A stretch of DNA of 64,000 nt, taken from NCBI GenBank assembly GCA_027943245.1, contig JANDJZ010000251.1:1-64000 (forward strand). The letters run 5' to 3'. A program made the position numbers and the translations under genes. The DNA is from Acanthamoeba sp. SK_2022b (lineage: Eukaryota; Discosea; Longamoebia; Acanthamoebidae). How positions within the stretch are numbered: position 1 is the first letter of the stretch; each line of letters opens with the position of its first letter. Below are positions 54,601-64,000 of the stretch, one piece after another. Under the pieces are notes generated by a model, which saw only the letters and a program-made list of their open reading frames with translations, was not told the origin of the DNA and ran no database searches.

Positions 54601-54966
54601 GCGACGAGACACCCTAAACAATAACGTGCTGTTTTATATCTCTATAACTTACATAACTGAAAATTAAATCAAACAATTAATAATATTTATAATAATTTGA
54701 GTACCCGGGCGGGTGCCGGTGGGGCCGAAGAGGAGGAATTCCAGGACACAACTAAGGGCAAGGTAAGGCAGCTCGCCCAGCAAGTTCCACTCATCATCCT
54801 CAGCTTGGCGTTGGAGGACGCCTACGTCCGGCGAGGTCGTAGTAAGGCGCTGTTTCTTCTTGGCGGGTGAGGAAGAACCTTCAGCCATTGTGTTGCTATC
54901 CTTGGTCGCTAGCTCTTCTCTTGGCTCAACATCCTCCACGGACTGCAAGCTTCTCGTGCGCTTCAT
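51656..54966 (-). CDS. Large putative F-box-type protein
   Basis: ATG 54966 starts a 262-nt exon with a nuclear-type basic/Ser segment (SPAKKKQRL) and an F-box-like helix (WNLLGELPYLALSCVLEFLL). It joins over a 126-nt intron (54704-54579, good pyrimidine tract) to ETMDTATQVPDLCHVRAESA and then FEGELDWDNVAPGEEEAAEQ. The next about 850 residues run through further short introns as an all-helical, Leu-rich protein (KMAGLTLGVVQARLHQARYA, EVLQYVWRQWEFEPAKLRAL, FSVLLKLWRCLGLTG, TWKEDVELLWEDCG, IEFVGRLLGLSLC). An acidic Asp/Gly loop occurs near 53.2-53.4 kb. It ends CELDPTFVC at stop 51658-51656. No catalytic motif seen. The F-box call rests on one helix and is tentative; the second exon also has its own ATG (54573). 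Confidence 0.6.
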
Positions 54967-55302
54967 GCTCTGTTGTGTGGCCGCCCGGCGGTGATAACTA
55001 ACTTGTTCGGCCTTTCTTGAAATTTTTACTCGAACAGATTGAAGTCCATTTTATCGCAAGTTCGGGGCCCGATAGGCCTCGTTTTCTGAAGAGGCTCTGT
55101 CTTTTCGGGTGTTGTTTGTGATTTTTTTTTAATTTCAAAAAATCCTGGGATTCTGTCCGCCGAGCAATAACCGGGTGTGAAAACAGTTTAAAGTCCGACG
55201 AAGAAAACACCAGTGGTGGTCGTAAGCTCGCCCAACTCGCGTCGAGAACGTTCGTGAAGTAGAGATTAGGAATAGGAGAGGAGAGAAGCTCGCGAGCTAA
55301 GA
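54967..55302. promoter_or_regulatory. Bidirectional promoter region
   Basis: 336 bp between the divergent starts of the F-box-type gene (minus) and the FkbM-type gene (plus). T-rich around 55120-55140; no ORF supported in it and no clear TATA. Confidence 0.45.
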
Positions 55303-57113
55303 ATGAACTGTTCAAATAGGCTAGCTCTCGTTTTGGTGGCCATCTGCGTTGTCTCCTTCAGCTTTGTCCTCTTGCGCAATCCTCCGCCTCAAAGGTCTTT
55401 CTCCGCTCCCCCTAACCCTTCGCGTTTTCGTTCTTTCTTATTGAAAAATGATCTTTCGCTCTTCCTTCTTGAGACCCAAACTCAAGAAGGCTTCACTCGG
55501 CCGCGTTTGTGGTGGTGCCCATTGGTTAGAGCGTGGATGATAGTCTGCGAGAACATGGTGGTTGACGAGGCGGCCATGCTGGCCAGGTGGCACGACCAGA
55601 ACTCTCAGTTTGTCCTCGCCGAACCGCCTGTCGTGCTGTATGTGCCCTGCCATGACGCCGGCAGTGGCACACCAAAGGTCTCCACGATCCCGGCAGTCCC
55701 ACCATTGTCTCCCAAAACGCAGTTGCCCACTCAAGCGCTTCCCTCAGCATCGCCGGCCCAGCCGTCGCCCGCCTCGTCGGCGTTTCCTGTGGTGCGGCCC
55801 ATGGGTCCGATCGATTACGCCAAGGTGGTGGTGCCCAGCCACGCCTACACCCTCGCCACCACCAAGACCCACCCACCCTTCATGATCTACACGCACGACC
55901 CCACGGTGGACGTCTACGTCAGCAACTCGTACGAGAGACGCTCCCACTACCTTGATCAGACCTATGGGGGAGTGACGTGGATTGATCACTCAAGTGACAT
56001 GTTTCCGCTTGCCCACACTTGTAACACGCGCAGGATCATCCAATGGGGCATGTGGGACAAGGAGAAAGGCGAGCAGCTGGCGCAAACGATGTCACGGTTC
56101 CCCAATGCCACGTTCCTTGACGTGGGAGCCAACATTGGCCTCTTCTCTTTGGTACGTTCCTGCAGCCCTCTCTTTAGACCAGACACCACACGTGACATGT
56201 GGTTAGGGTGATGATAGTATAGGCGCTAACCCGCATGCGTGCATGTTGGCTCGCTGCATGAACTGCAGCACGCCGCGAAGCTAGGAGCTAAGAACGTGGT
56301 GGCCATCGAGCCTATGCCTCGCAACAACATGCTTCTGGCTGCCTCTGTTGTTGCCAACGAGTTTCAGGTTGCGCCTGCTACGATCACTGTGCTGTTGGAT
56401 GTGATCGGAATGTGACTAAGCACCACATCCACTTGTATGGTGATGGTGAGCAGGACATCGTGAAGGTGTATCCGTTTGTGGCAGGCGAACACGACCCCAT
56501 GCACAAAAAGGTATGCCTTGTTGCCCCAGCGGATAACCAAGGTGCGCAAATTGCAGCTGTGTCGATCAGTGATGGGTAAATGGGGGATGGTTCTTTGACT
56601 GATACACGTGGTTGTATTCACCATACATGCTTCACGATGTGCTGACGAATTCATCGCAGGCCACAGCTTTGTGAACGCCAACTCACAGAACTGCCAAACA
56701 AAAGTGGCGTCTACAACCATTGACGAGATTCTGGCCGATGCTGGTGTGAAGAAGGTCGATGTGATGAAGATTGACGTTGAGGGCTTTGAGGTATGTTTTG
56801 GTGTATCTCCTGTCATGCTCTCTCCTCTCTCTCTCTATTCTCTGATCTTTGTCTTGGGCAGGTCCATGCTCTGCGTGGGATGGCCAAAATGCTCCAGTCC
56901 AACCCACCCTGGTACTGCTTGATATTCTCGCACTTTTCATGGCCGTATATTCATATATGCGTTGACCATACTTTGTCTTGTCATGGCTTCTATCATGCAG
57001 TGTGGTGTACTTTGAGGTGGCCACTGCATACCTCCAAGCAGCAGGCAGCACAGTCAGGGAACTAGTGGAGGTCCTTAAAAACAGTGGCTACATTCTTGAC
57101 CTAGGTGCGTATT

Positions 57114-57186
<73 letters not shown>

Positions 57187-57317
57187 TAGAGTACATGGGC
57201 ATGTTCTAGCTCTGCCAGAGGCACTTACCACTCTCTCATGCAGATGAAGCAGAGATCCACAGACGTGGGATGGCTGATGGCATTGCACAGCATCCCTCCT
57301 GCAGCAAGGTCTCCTAG
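55303..57317 (+). CDS. Type II membrane FkbM-family methyltransferase
   Basis: SAM-dependent methyltransferase of the FkbM (Methyltransf_21) type, probably modifying glycans in the Golgi. ATG 55303 begins a short cytoplasmic tail and a signal anchor (LALVLVAICVVSFSFVLL). A Pro/Ser-rich stem follows, then the catalytic part. Exons give FPNATFLDVGANIGLFSL (SAM motif I), GAKNVVAIEPMPRNNMLLAA (acidic residue of motif II), VDVMKIDVEGFE|VHALRGM (the FkbM hallmark DVEG) and VVYFEVATAYLQAAGS. A (GT)n run lies in the last intron; the final exon gives DEAEIHRRGMADGIAQHPSC and TAG 57315-57317. The segment around 56330-56510 has an unresolved exon join. Confidence 0.83.
57119..57185. repeat. (GT)n microsatellite in an intron
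   Basis: About 33 GT units right after the GTGCGT donor of the last intron of the methyltransferase gene. Confidence 0.96.
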
Positions 57318-57932
57318 ATGTAGTGGTGCAATCTTGAATACTTTTGACCTTTTGTGGGCAAACAGAGGAATATTTCACAAACACATAACTCCTTTCAAAA
57401 AACAAAGAGATGTGCTGATGCACTGGCACTGCGCAAGGTCACTCTGACAAAGTACGTGGTGAAGCAATTTGCATTGGGTCAGGTGTGGGGCAGATAGGAA
57501 AATATAAGTAACCACAAAACCAGCTGGGTTAAAGGGGGACAAGAGCTTGATCTGTGATTGCAAGTAATTTGGTGGGACTGGACCAGACAAGGAATCAAAC
57601 TCAACCCCAAGGCAAATGCATTTTACCATTAATGTTCCTGTTCAGTCCTGTCCAATTTTTGATGTGCCAGCTACTCCACACATCAGCAATGATTGGACAT
57701 TGGCTTGATGTATGGTCCATTCAGGGTTTTCTTTCCCTTCGTTTTTGTCTTAGTGTTACAACACCAAACCACCTCCCCAACATGCATGACAACAGAGATG
57801 CCTACCCCAGCTGGTTTTGTGAGACCATCTGTAAATTTAACTTCATTTTCACAACACAATGACCCTCCATTTTTTGCTTCAAAAGAGAAATTTTATTGCA
57901 TTTGCCCTACCTAAAATATTGTAAACTTAAAA
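57318..57932. other. Decayed AT-richer patch, no gene seen
   Basis: 3' flank of the methyltransferase gene followed by sequence with only short, unconvincing frames. Similar in texture to the 7.3-10.5 kb patch. Confidence 0.4.
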
Positions 57933-58470
57933 TTACAAGCTGGTTAATTCACCAGATAGCACTGCGTTCCTGGGAAAGAGCACACAAAAAAAACGCCATT
58001 TTTGACCTCTCATTAGATTATAGAGGAGGTTAAAAGTACACACCACTTTGGTCCCAATGCACATTGGGTCAGCTTGAGTGGATTGTGCCTTGAGTTCTTT
58101 GTCACACATTCTCAGTTTACATCTTGTCCATTCAGGGAACCTCACCCGATCTTCCCAACTCTCTGCTTGGGTAAAGGGCAAGGAGAAGGCCACTGAATCT
58201 GCTCCAGGAACTCCAATGTAAAAGCCTGTCCCAAGATGCTTCACCTTCTGATTCTGCCTCAAGATTGAGTTGCTGCTAACAGCCTAATTCCTCCACAAGA
58301 GTCTCTTCTGCAAATGCTGCTGCTAAGGTGAGCAGGGGATTGGGTGATGAACTCATAATGAAGTGACCTAAATTGTAAACAGAGTTCACTTGAATTGACA
58401 ATCTTTCATATATTACAAAAACATCTTTTGAAGTACCTGAGTGATTCTGCTCAGTTTCATTGATCACTAC
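57933..58470 (-). pseudogene. Minus-strand gene relic
   Basis: Minus-strand frames look coding but are disconnected. About 58361-58280 reads MSSSPNPLLTLAAAFAEETL and soon stops (TAG). From 58262 to 57933 a 109-codon frame reads VKHLGTGFYIGVPGADSVAF and WTRCKLRMCDKELKAQSTQA. No intact gene links them and no family is recognised. Either exons of an unresolved gene or a decayed one. Confidence 0.35.
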
Positions 58471-58570
58471 AATTAGGACCAACTACTGGGACAATGTAGA
58501 GGAACAGCTTCATGCCTACATGGAGGCCTATCAAGAAGCTTGCAAGGCTAAGTGCCACATGCTGGACAAG

Positions 58571-58780
58571 ATAACCCTCAGATGTACTTCTTATACAACG
58601 TGTTGCCAACAAAAGTGGCCACTTCAAAGTCATGCAAACTGAAATTTTGGAATCTGTGGCTGAGTGCTACTAGGGCCATCCAGATGAGAAGCAAATGAAG
58701 TGACTCATATGTGCAGAAGCCAAGGAGAGCAGTGAATCCCAGATAGCAGCAGAGCCTTCTCCACATCAGGTTTTTGTTGC
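58571..58780 (+). pseudogene. Dispersed coding relic, copy B
   Basis: The frame reads RVANKSGHFKVMQTEILESV then AECY-stop-GHPDEKQMK-stop-LICAEAKESSESQ, matching copy A (about 9.87-10.12 kb) residue for residue over about 50 positions except for two stops (TAG and TGA replacing Gln codons CAG) and scattered substitutions. It is clearly non-functional. Upstream, a plus frame at 58466-58560 (NYWDNVEEQLHAYMEAYQEA) may be an earlier part of the same element. Confidence 0.55.
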
Positions 58781-58929
58781 TCCATCCCTTGCCTTCTATT
58801 GGGATTTGTACTATTTTGCATCTGACGTGCATTGGATCTGATGAGAATGATTTTTTGTACATTTTCTGTTATCCATAATGGTGTACATTGGATTTGATAT
58901 TTGCCTTTTTTGGCCTTGGATATATGTTC

Positions 58930-59290
58930 TCACCTACCCTTTCTTTCTACAGAACTTTTTGTTCCAGTGGCTGTCCCTCACTTTCATAGTCTGCAAGACC
59001 ATCCAACTGCCACAAGTCCATCTCTGCAGAAGTATGCCAAGCTGCCTCTGGATGATCTAAGTCACTGGTGGCATGTTTGTAACAAACTACCACCAAGAGG
59101 AAGAGCTCAGTCACATCTGAAAGAGAATCTTCTCTGTTGATACTGTGAGCGACTTGATAAGCATGTTAGGTTGAAGAGTACGGATAACTCAGACAGCATA
59201 TCAGCGTGGGGAGTGGCGGTCCTCGTCCTCTTCTCGATCGCTGGCTGCCTTTGCGTTACTCTCATGCCTAGCACGCCGTCAACACCTTAA
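58930..59290 (+). pseudogene. Relic with tail-anchor segment and in-frame TGA
   Basis: A plus-strand frame running to 59140 (SLQKYAKLPLDDLSHWWHVC ... HLKENLLC) meets a TGA, and then continues in the same frame as YCERLDKHVRLKSTDNSDSI with a strong hydrophobic helix (WGVAVLVLFSIAGCLCVTLM) and a short tail ending at TAA about 59287-59289. Read through the single TGA it would be a tail-anchored protein. The 5' end is not clear. Confidence 0.4.
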
Positions 59291-59483
59291 GGACCTCAGG
59301 AGATTGAGCTGGAGTGAGGTTAAGTGTGATTGTTGCCACCGTTTGCCAATGCTTGTAGGTGTGGAGTCTGTCTTCAAATTTTCAGGTGCCATCAATGACT
59401 ATTCCATGTTCTGCCGCCATGTGCACTCCTCGAAATAGGTGCGGTCTGAGGTGGGATCATCTGAACAGTCGTATGAAGAGAGG
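59290..59483. other. Spacer between relic patch and PDCD2-like gene
   Basis: No ORF or RNA gene seen; contains the 3' flank of the minus-strand PDCD2-like gene. Confidence 0.4.
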
Positions 59484-61204
59484 TTAAAGGGGAAAGGGGG
59501 GATTGAAAACAACAAAAAGCACAGTACCGGTGGTGGGTTGGCACGACTTGGGGCACGAGTAAACGGCTACTGTGCCCCAGTTGATGGCCTTTTCGATTCC
59601 TTCCTTCTCGACCTTTTCCACCTCCAGGTAGTGCAGAAGTTGCGGCAGGACCTGTAGTAACAAAGAGATCAGCTCACATGCGAGAAGCGATTCTCTCGGT
59701 CTGGTCAATCATGGGGCGCGGCAACCAACCTGAAACTCGAACCGACGCGGGGTTTGGCAGTGTGGGCACGGTAGCACGTCCCCCGCCGCCGGCTGCAACG
59801 AGTCGCGCACCCAGAGCGGTTTGGCTCCCTCCCAACGCGAGTACCTGGCGGACACACAAGCGCGCGGAGTGAGCGTGGAGGTTGTGTTCGAGACTACCAC
59901 ATCCACATCCGACGCACGCGTACCTGAGCACCTGATCAGGCGCCCTCTTGACCCGGTGCTGGAATTCGATGAAGCAGTCGTCGATCGGCGCCTCTTCGTC
60001 GGGTTCCTCCGGCACGGGAAAGTCTACAGGCAGCTGGCCCGGTCCAAGCTTGGGGCGGCTCTGGGCCTGCAGCTTGTGAAGCATCTTGAGCTCCTTGTAC
60101 TTTCGCGACAACTTCTTCTCGTACTCCTCGCCCTCCTCCTCTTCGTCATCGGATGGCTCCTCTTCCGTGATGATCTCCCACTCGTCAAAGAGCGCCAGTG
60201 AGGGCTTGCTCGCTGGGACAGCCTTCTTCGCAGCCTTGCTCCCCGCCTTGGCCTTCATCTGCTCGCACTCCTCCTTGTGGCCTCGGCCCCAGTGCTCCTT
60301 CTGATGAAGCACAGTGCAGTAGTGAACCATCTTGCAGGCGCTGCACCTCTTCTCCGCCCTCATGCCGCATTCAGCACAGAAAAACACTGCACGCAGGGGC
60401 GAACATTTAGCCAAGAGAGAGAGAGAGAGAGAGAGAGCCGCATTAGAATCGGCGAGGGCAAGGGGCGCGACCTTTCTCGGGCATGTGGTAGATGTACTGC
60501 GCAGCTTCGGGGTCCTCTTCGATGGCATCTTCGCTCTTGGCCTCGTAGTAAGGATTGTCCTTGGGCAGCTGGCAGCGGAACACCTTGAAGCTGCGCGACG
60601 TAGCAACAAGAAGCTCAGCAACCCTTCTCGGGCGAGGCACGCACCGTCGCGCATAACGAACGAACAAGAACGATTGAACGAAGTCGCATACCTCCCCATC
60701 GGAAGCGATGCATGGCATGAGCCACTCTTGCAGCTGAAGATATACACAACTCGATGGTACGTGTGATCGAACTCCTTGAACGGAGCGTAGATCTGCAGCT
60801 CTAAGAGTGAGGTGGTGGTCTCCTTTGCCTCTGTGACGAAGCTTACAGAGCGAGATAGGAAAAAGAGCGCAAGGGGAGGACCTGCATGAGGAGCGGCATA
60901 GGCTTCTCGCACCGCGTACACGCCACGTCCGCAGAGGTCGGCACACCGCGCGGCACCAGCCACGTCTATACCACAGTAAATAATATTGTATGGATTTAGG
61001 ATGAGACGATGATGAATACAACTCGGATATCTCGAGGCTTTTGAATGAGGGCTTGTTCACTCGTAATCGCACTAAAATTTGCTCATCGGGTGAATTACGC
61101 ACCGGCTTGCCGCCAACTTTGTCCGGAAGGTACGAAAAATCGCTCAGCCGTGCTGTATCCTCGGCCCGCTCGAGGAATCCCAACTGCACCGTCTTGTCTT
61201 CCAT
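59484..61204 (-). CDS. PDCD2: PDCD2-like protein with MYND zinc finger
   Basis: PDCD2/Zfrp8 family, a dedicated ribosomal-protein (uS5) chaperone needed for 40S assembly. ATG at 61204 starts VQLGFLERAEDTARLSDFSY, and the family's PFKEFDHTYHRVVYIFSCKS and FRCQLPKDNPYY blocks follow over short introns. A MYND zinc finger is present (FFCAECGMRAEKRCSACKMV, HYCTVLHQKEHWGRGHKEEC). Then an acidic Glu/Asp linker, KLGPGQLPVDFPVPEEPDE, and the PDCD2_C domain (YSRWEGAKPLWV, VLPCPHCQTPRRFEFQ, VLPQLLHYLEVEK) ending in NPPFPL at TAA 59486-59484. Domain order matches full-length PDCD2. Divergent from the CENP-W-like gene, with 101 bp between starts. Confidence 0.9.
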
Positions 61205-61305
61205 CTTACCAGATGTAAACGAGCGTCTTGCTTGGGGCGCGGAGAGAAACGAGAAAGAAGGAAAAATCGTGCAAGAAATAACGATTTCGATTTTTTCACA
61301 CGACG

Positions 61306-61705
61306 ATGGGACGGCCACACAAGGCAAGGAGGGAGGTGAGGAAGTTGTTGCGCTCCCATCAACCTGCCTACCACTTTTCTTCGGATGTTGAACTATTCGT
61401 AAGCCCGCCAGCATTTCATCGATTTAATTTGAGATTATCTCATTTGGGGCCCTTCGTGCTTCATGCCAGATGTACCTGGCCTACGTTGATTTCGTGAAGC
61501 GATTGGCTCAGCAGTCAGTGGCTAATGCTGCTCGCTCTCGTCAGAAGCGCATAACCAGGGCCTCGCTCTGTGCTGCCCTTACTGAGGTTAACTCTCTTTG
61601 CTGTTCTGTCTGAACCACTGCTGCCAGACTTAGCCCTCCCAGTTTCGTCGTCAGCAGATGTCGGACGAGGTTGCCAAGGATCGCAAGAGCCAACAAGCCG
61701 ATTGA
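61306..61705 (+). CDS. CENP-W-like histone-fold protein
   Basis: Three clean exons, 61306-61398, 61470-61586 and 61643-61705, join in phase 0 to give exactly 90 aa, the usual CENP-W length. The sequence has the histone-fold layout: a basic N-terminus (MGRPHKARREVRKLLRSH), helix 2 with YLAYVDFVKRLAQQSVANAA, the RSRQKRIT turn, and ASLCAALTE as helix 3. The R-L-A-x-x-S/A-x-x-N/A pattern and the spacing match CENP-W, partner of CENP-T at the inner kinetochore. Other small histone-fold proteins (CENP-X/S, NF-Y-like) fit less well. Function is inferred from family resemblance. Confidence 0.7.
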
Positions 61706-61784
61706 CAACTGTAAAATTTGCAACAAACAACAAATTGTAAATAAATAAATAAATAAATATTGTTTTACATCATTCCAGCTGCAG

Positions 61785-63403
61785 ATGGAGGAGGTGGGCC
61801 ACTCAGTGGAAGAGCTGACGCTGGACACGGTAGAGTTCTGCCCAACCTTGGGCGCCACGGGGTTGGGTGTGGTGGGAGCGTACGACCTCCACCCTGACGG
61901 CAAAACGCGGCGTGGGAGCCTCGCTCTCTTCCGCATCCTTCAAGATGCTGCTGCGGACAAGAAGAGTCAAGTGGAGTGGCTGTGGCGAGGCCGAGAGGGC
62001 ATCGATGGCGTGCTGGACTTCAAGTGGTGCGGCCTCGCCCCAGCCCGCGCAGGTACCTGCGGCCAGCTCAGTCGGGAGTGGACCCGTAAAGCGCAGGTGT
62101 GTGTCACAGCTCGGCGGGAGCAGGTCGCTGGGGGCAGCTGCACAGGCTCAGGGCCAGGTACGCATAGCGCTGCGCGCCTGCGCTGGCCGGCGCTGCCGTG
62201 CTTGCGTGACGGCAAATTGATGTGTGGTTCATTGCAGGTTTCGCTGTGGCGGCTTGCAGGAGAACAACCAGAGGAGTCCGCTGGGGCAGAGTCGTGCCAT
62301 CTAGAGCGCACGGCCAAGGTCACCTTCGAGGAGAGTCCGCAGTCGTTGACCCTCTCACTCGACTGGAACAACAAAGTGCTTCCGGGGTGCTCTCAGTCAC
62401 TGACCAGACACGATCACGGCTTGCGAGCTAGCTAACGGGCTGCCTGCTCGCAGGGTCGATGCGGCCGTCGTGTCGAGCTATTCGAGCGGGCACCTGTGCG
62501 TGTGGCGCTGCACTCCGGCTGAGGTCGTGAACGAGCGACAGTGGGAGGCCCACTCGCTGGAGGTCTGGATCGCGGCCTACGATCACTGGAATCCGAACAT
62601 CGTGTACTCGGGTTCGCGGCGCCCTCCTCTTTTGCTGTACCTCTCTTTTGTTCTTGCCTGACACGAGGTGGCGTGGGCCAACACCAAGGGAGCGATGACT
62701 GCACTTTGAAGCTGTGGGACCTGCGTGCGGCTTCCAGTGCAGCCGTGTTTACCAAGCGGTGCACGCACGAGCCTCATCCCGCGCAGATTGGTTATTTCAT
62801 TGGGGCCTGTGCCTTTGCTTAACCCATTCCATTGTACGACAGGCACGATATGGGGGTCACTACAGTACAAGCTCACCCCCTGCTCGAACACATCGTAGCC
62901 ACGGGCAGGTTCGCCACCTACGCCGCGACATTACTTCCCAAAGACACGACCATTATTTGATCGTGTGTGTGCAGCTACGACGAGGTCGTGTCCATTTGGG
63001 ACAAAAGGATGATGACCGGACGGGCGCAGCCTATCACGCAGCGAGGCACCGAGGGCGGTGGTGTATGGCGAATTAAGTGGCACCCATACGACTCGCAGCT
63101 ATTCGCGGTGGCCGCCATGCATCGCGGCTTCTTCATCATGCGATGGACCGAGGGAAGCGGTATTATCAACTTTCCCTCAAATGGCAGCTCGTGTAGGGTG
63201 GTGGCGAGCACGTGATCAACTTATCCAAATATCGGGTTGTACGTGCAGACATCGAGGTCGTGGCGGAGCATACGGGTAGGCACGAGTCGCTGGCCTACGG
63301 AGTGGATTGGTCCTACCACACCGGGGCCGAGGGCGGCAGTCTCGTGGGCAGCTGCTCCTTTTACGACAGGACCTTCAGCGTGTGGCGGCCCAGAGTCTTG
63401 TAA
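61785..63403 (+). CDS. DPH7: Diphthine methyltransferase/methylesterase DPH7 (WD-repeat)
   Basis: WD40 protein that demethylates the methylated diphthine intermediate on elongation factor 2, enabling the final amidation to diphthamide. It starts near 61785 (MEEVGHSVEELTLDTVEFCP). WD units follow over short introns: YSSGHLCVWRC, IAAYDHWNPNIVYSG, GSDDCTLKLWDLR, the DPH7-typical HDMGVTTVQAHPLLEHIVAT, YDEVVSIWDKRM, GGVWRIKWHPYDSQLFAVAA, the family's MHRGFFIMRW, YGVDWSY and CSFYDRTFSVWRPRVL, stop at 63401-63403. The GGVWRIKWHP and SCSFYD blocks are diagnostic. Start 80 bp after the CENP-W-like stop. Confidence 0.9.
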
Positions 63404-63484
63404 CGGCCTTTTTTATTAATTTAACTCCGGCAGCAAGGGCGCCCTACGGGCCACAACCTGGTTTGCTAAGCGACAACTTAGCAG

Positions 63485-64000
63485 ATGATGCAGGCGGGAC
63501 TGAGCCCACGAACGATCCTCTTGGGGCTGGGAGCGCTGGCGTTTGTCCTGTACGTGCTGCTGAGCAGTTCCGCGCCCGCCGTCCCCCCAGCCCACCAGCC
63601 TCCCCCCTCTTCGGGGCTTGAGTTGCAGAATGGCCAGCCGACGTTGAAGAAGCAGGACTACCTGAACCAGGAGTTACTGAAGCGTTTGTCCGACGTCGTG
63701 CGGCGGGTGAGCGCTCTGGAAGAGCATAACCAGAAACAGATGAACAACCAAATCGACAACAGCAACAAGAAGACCGGCGAGAAGAGTGACGCCACGACGT
63801 CTCAACTGAAGCGGGAGATGGAGGAGCTGCGCAAGGTAGTGGCCCAGCTCGCCAAGGAGACCAAGGTGTGGGCTAGCGCCGAGGAGGCCAAAAGGAACGA
63901 GACCAACCAGCTCAAGCTCGAGCTGGCGGAGCTCCGCAAGGCCGTGGCCCATTTGGCCCAGGAACGGGTTGACGACAAGGCCGTCACCCCCTCGCCCTCA
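63485..64000 (+). CDS. Membrane-anchored coiled-coil protein (partial, runs off end)
   Basis: ATGs at 63485 and 63488 open a frame that stays open to the window's end (at least 171 codons). It begins with a short tail and a signal anchor (ILLGLGALAFVLYVLLSS), a Pro-rich stem, then a long heptad-type coiled coil (LKRLSDVVRRVSALEEHN; LKREMEELRKVVAQLAKE; LKLELAELRKAVAHLAQE), the last two being an internal repeat about 30 residues apart. A type II Golgi enzyme or golgin-like tether would fit; the catalytic part, if any, lies beyond the window. Confidence 0.6.
   Translation, partial: MMQAGLSPRTILLGLGALAFVLYVLLSSSAPAVPPAHQPPPSSGLELQNGQPTLKKQDYLNQELLKRLSDVVRRVSALEEHNQKQMNNQIDNSNKKTGEKSDATTSQLKREMEELRKVVAQLAKETKVWASAEEAKRNETNQLKLELAELRKAVAHLAQERVDDKAVTPSPS

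Overview
The window is one chromosome end of a free-living amoeba, most likely Acanthamoeba or a close relative. It opens with about 270 bp of C-strand telomere repeat (CCCTAA, i.e. TTAGGG). The body (about 10.8-57.3 kb and 59.5-64 kb) is GC-rich and gene-dense. Genes there are split by many short GT-AG introns (mostly 60-130 nt), spacing is only 100-450 bp, and introns carry long GT/AC and poly-C runs. The families (exportin-T, front-end desaturase, GRASP, CDKC-like kinase, RasGEF, NAA30, Acinus, DEK, PDCD2, DPH7, CENP-W-like) are eukaryotic. Species assignment is inference from style and content.

Layout. (1) 1-268 telomere; 269-1058 AT-rich subtelomere with an internal telomere block. (2) 1.06-7.33 kb: a packed island of small, apparently intronless ORFs on both strands with no clear homologues. 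It includes a LAGLIDADG-like protein, two beta-solenoid-like proteins in divergent arrangement, a secreted Ser/Pro-rich protein, a Gln-rich membrane protein, a tail-anchored protein, and several reading frames broken by in-frame stops, mostly TGA. Its style resembles integrated large-DNA-virus or other mobile material rather than the intron-rich genes further in. (3) 7.33-10.8 kb: decayed sequence with a 7-bp minisatellite, a GT tract, a 127-150 bp tandem repeat and a coding relic that recurs at 58.6 kb. (4) 10.8-25.9 kb: exportin-T, cytochrome-b5 desaturase, GRASP, CDKC/CDK9-type kinase and a Ser/Gln-rich unknown, all on +. (5) 26.0-33.5 kb: two unusual DNA-metabolism fusions in tandem. The first is a family-1 uracil-DNA glycosylase continuous with BRCT-WGR-PARP. 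The second is an RPA70-like tandem OB-fold protein continuous with a possible F-box and a nucleotidyltransferase-like domain. (6) 33.6-45.3 kb, minus strand: DEK-like chromatin protein, a very long RasGEF with about eight ubiquitin-like/RA-like modules, and the NAA30 acetyltransferase. (7) 45.5-57.3 kb: Acinus, a two-SAP-domain protein, tRNA-Met(CAT), an unknown gene, a large putative F-box protein (minus) and a FkbM-type methyltransferase. (8) 57.3-59.4 kb: a second decayed patch sharing the relic family. (9) 59.5-64 kb: PDCD2-like MYND protein, a tiny CENP-W-like histone-fold protein, DPH7, and the start of a membrane-anchored coiled-coil gene that runs off the end.

Working together: the UDG-PARP and RPA-NTase genes form a same-strand pair about 170 bp apart, consistent with a base-excision/single-strand-DNA response module. 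DEK, Acinus and the SAP protein are chromatin/mRNP factors; two of them have E2F-like TTTTGGCGC elements in their promoters. Exon boundaries were inferred by eye from reading-frame continuity and GT/AG sites; CDS coordinates span first start to last stop including introns.
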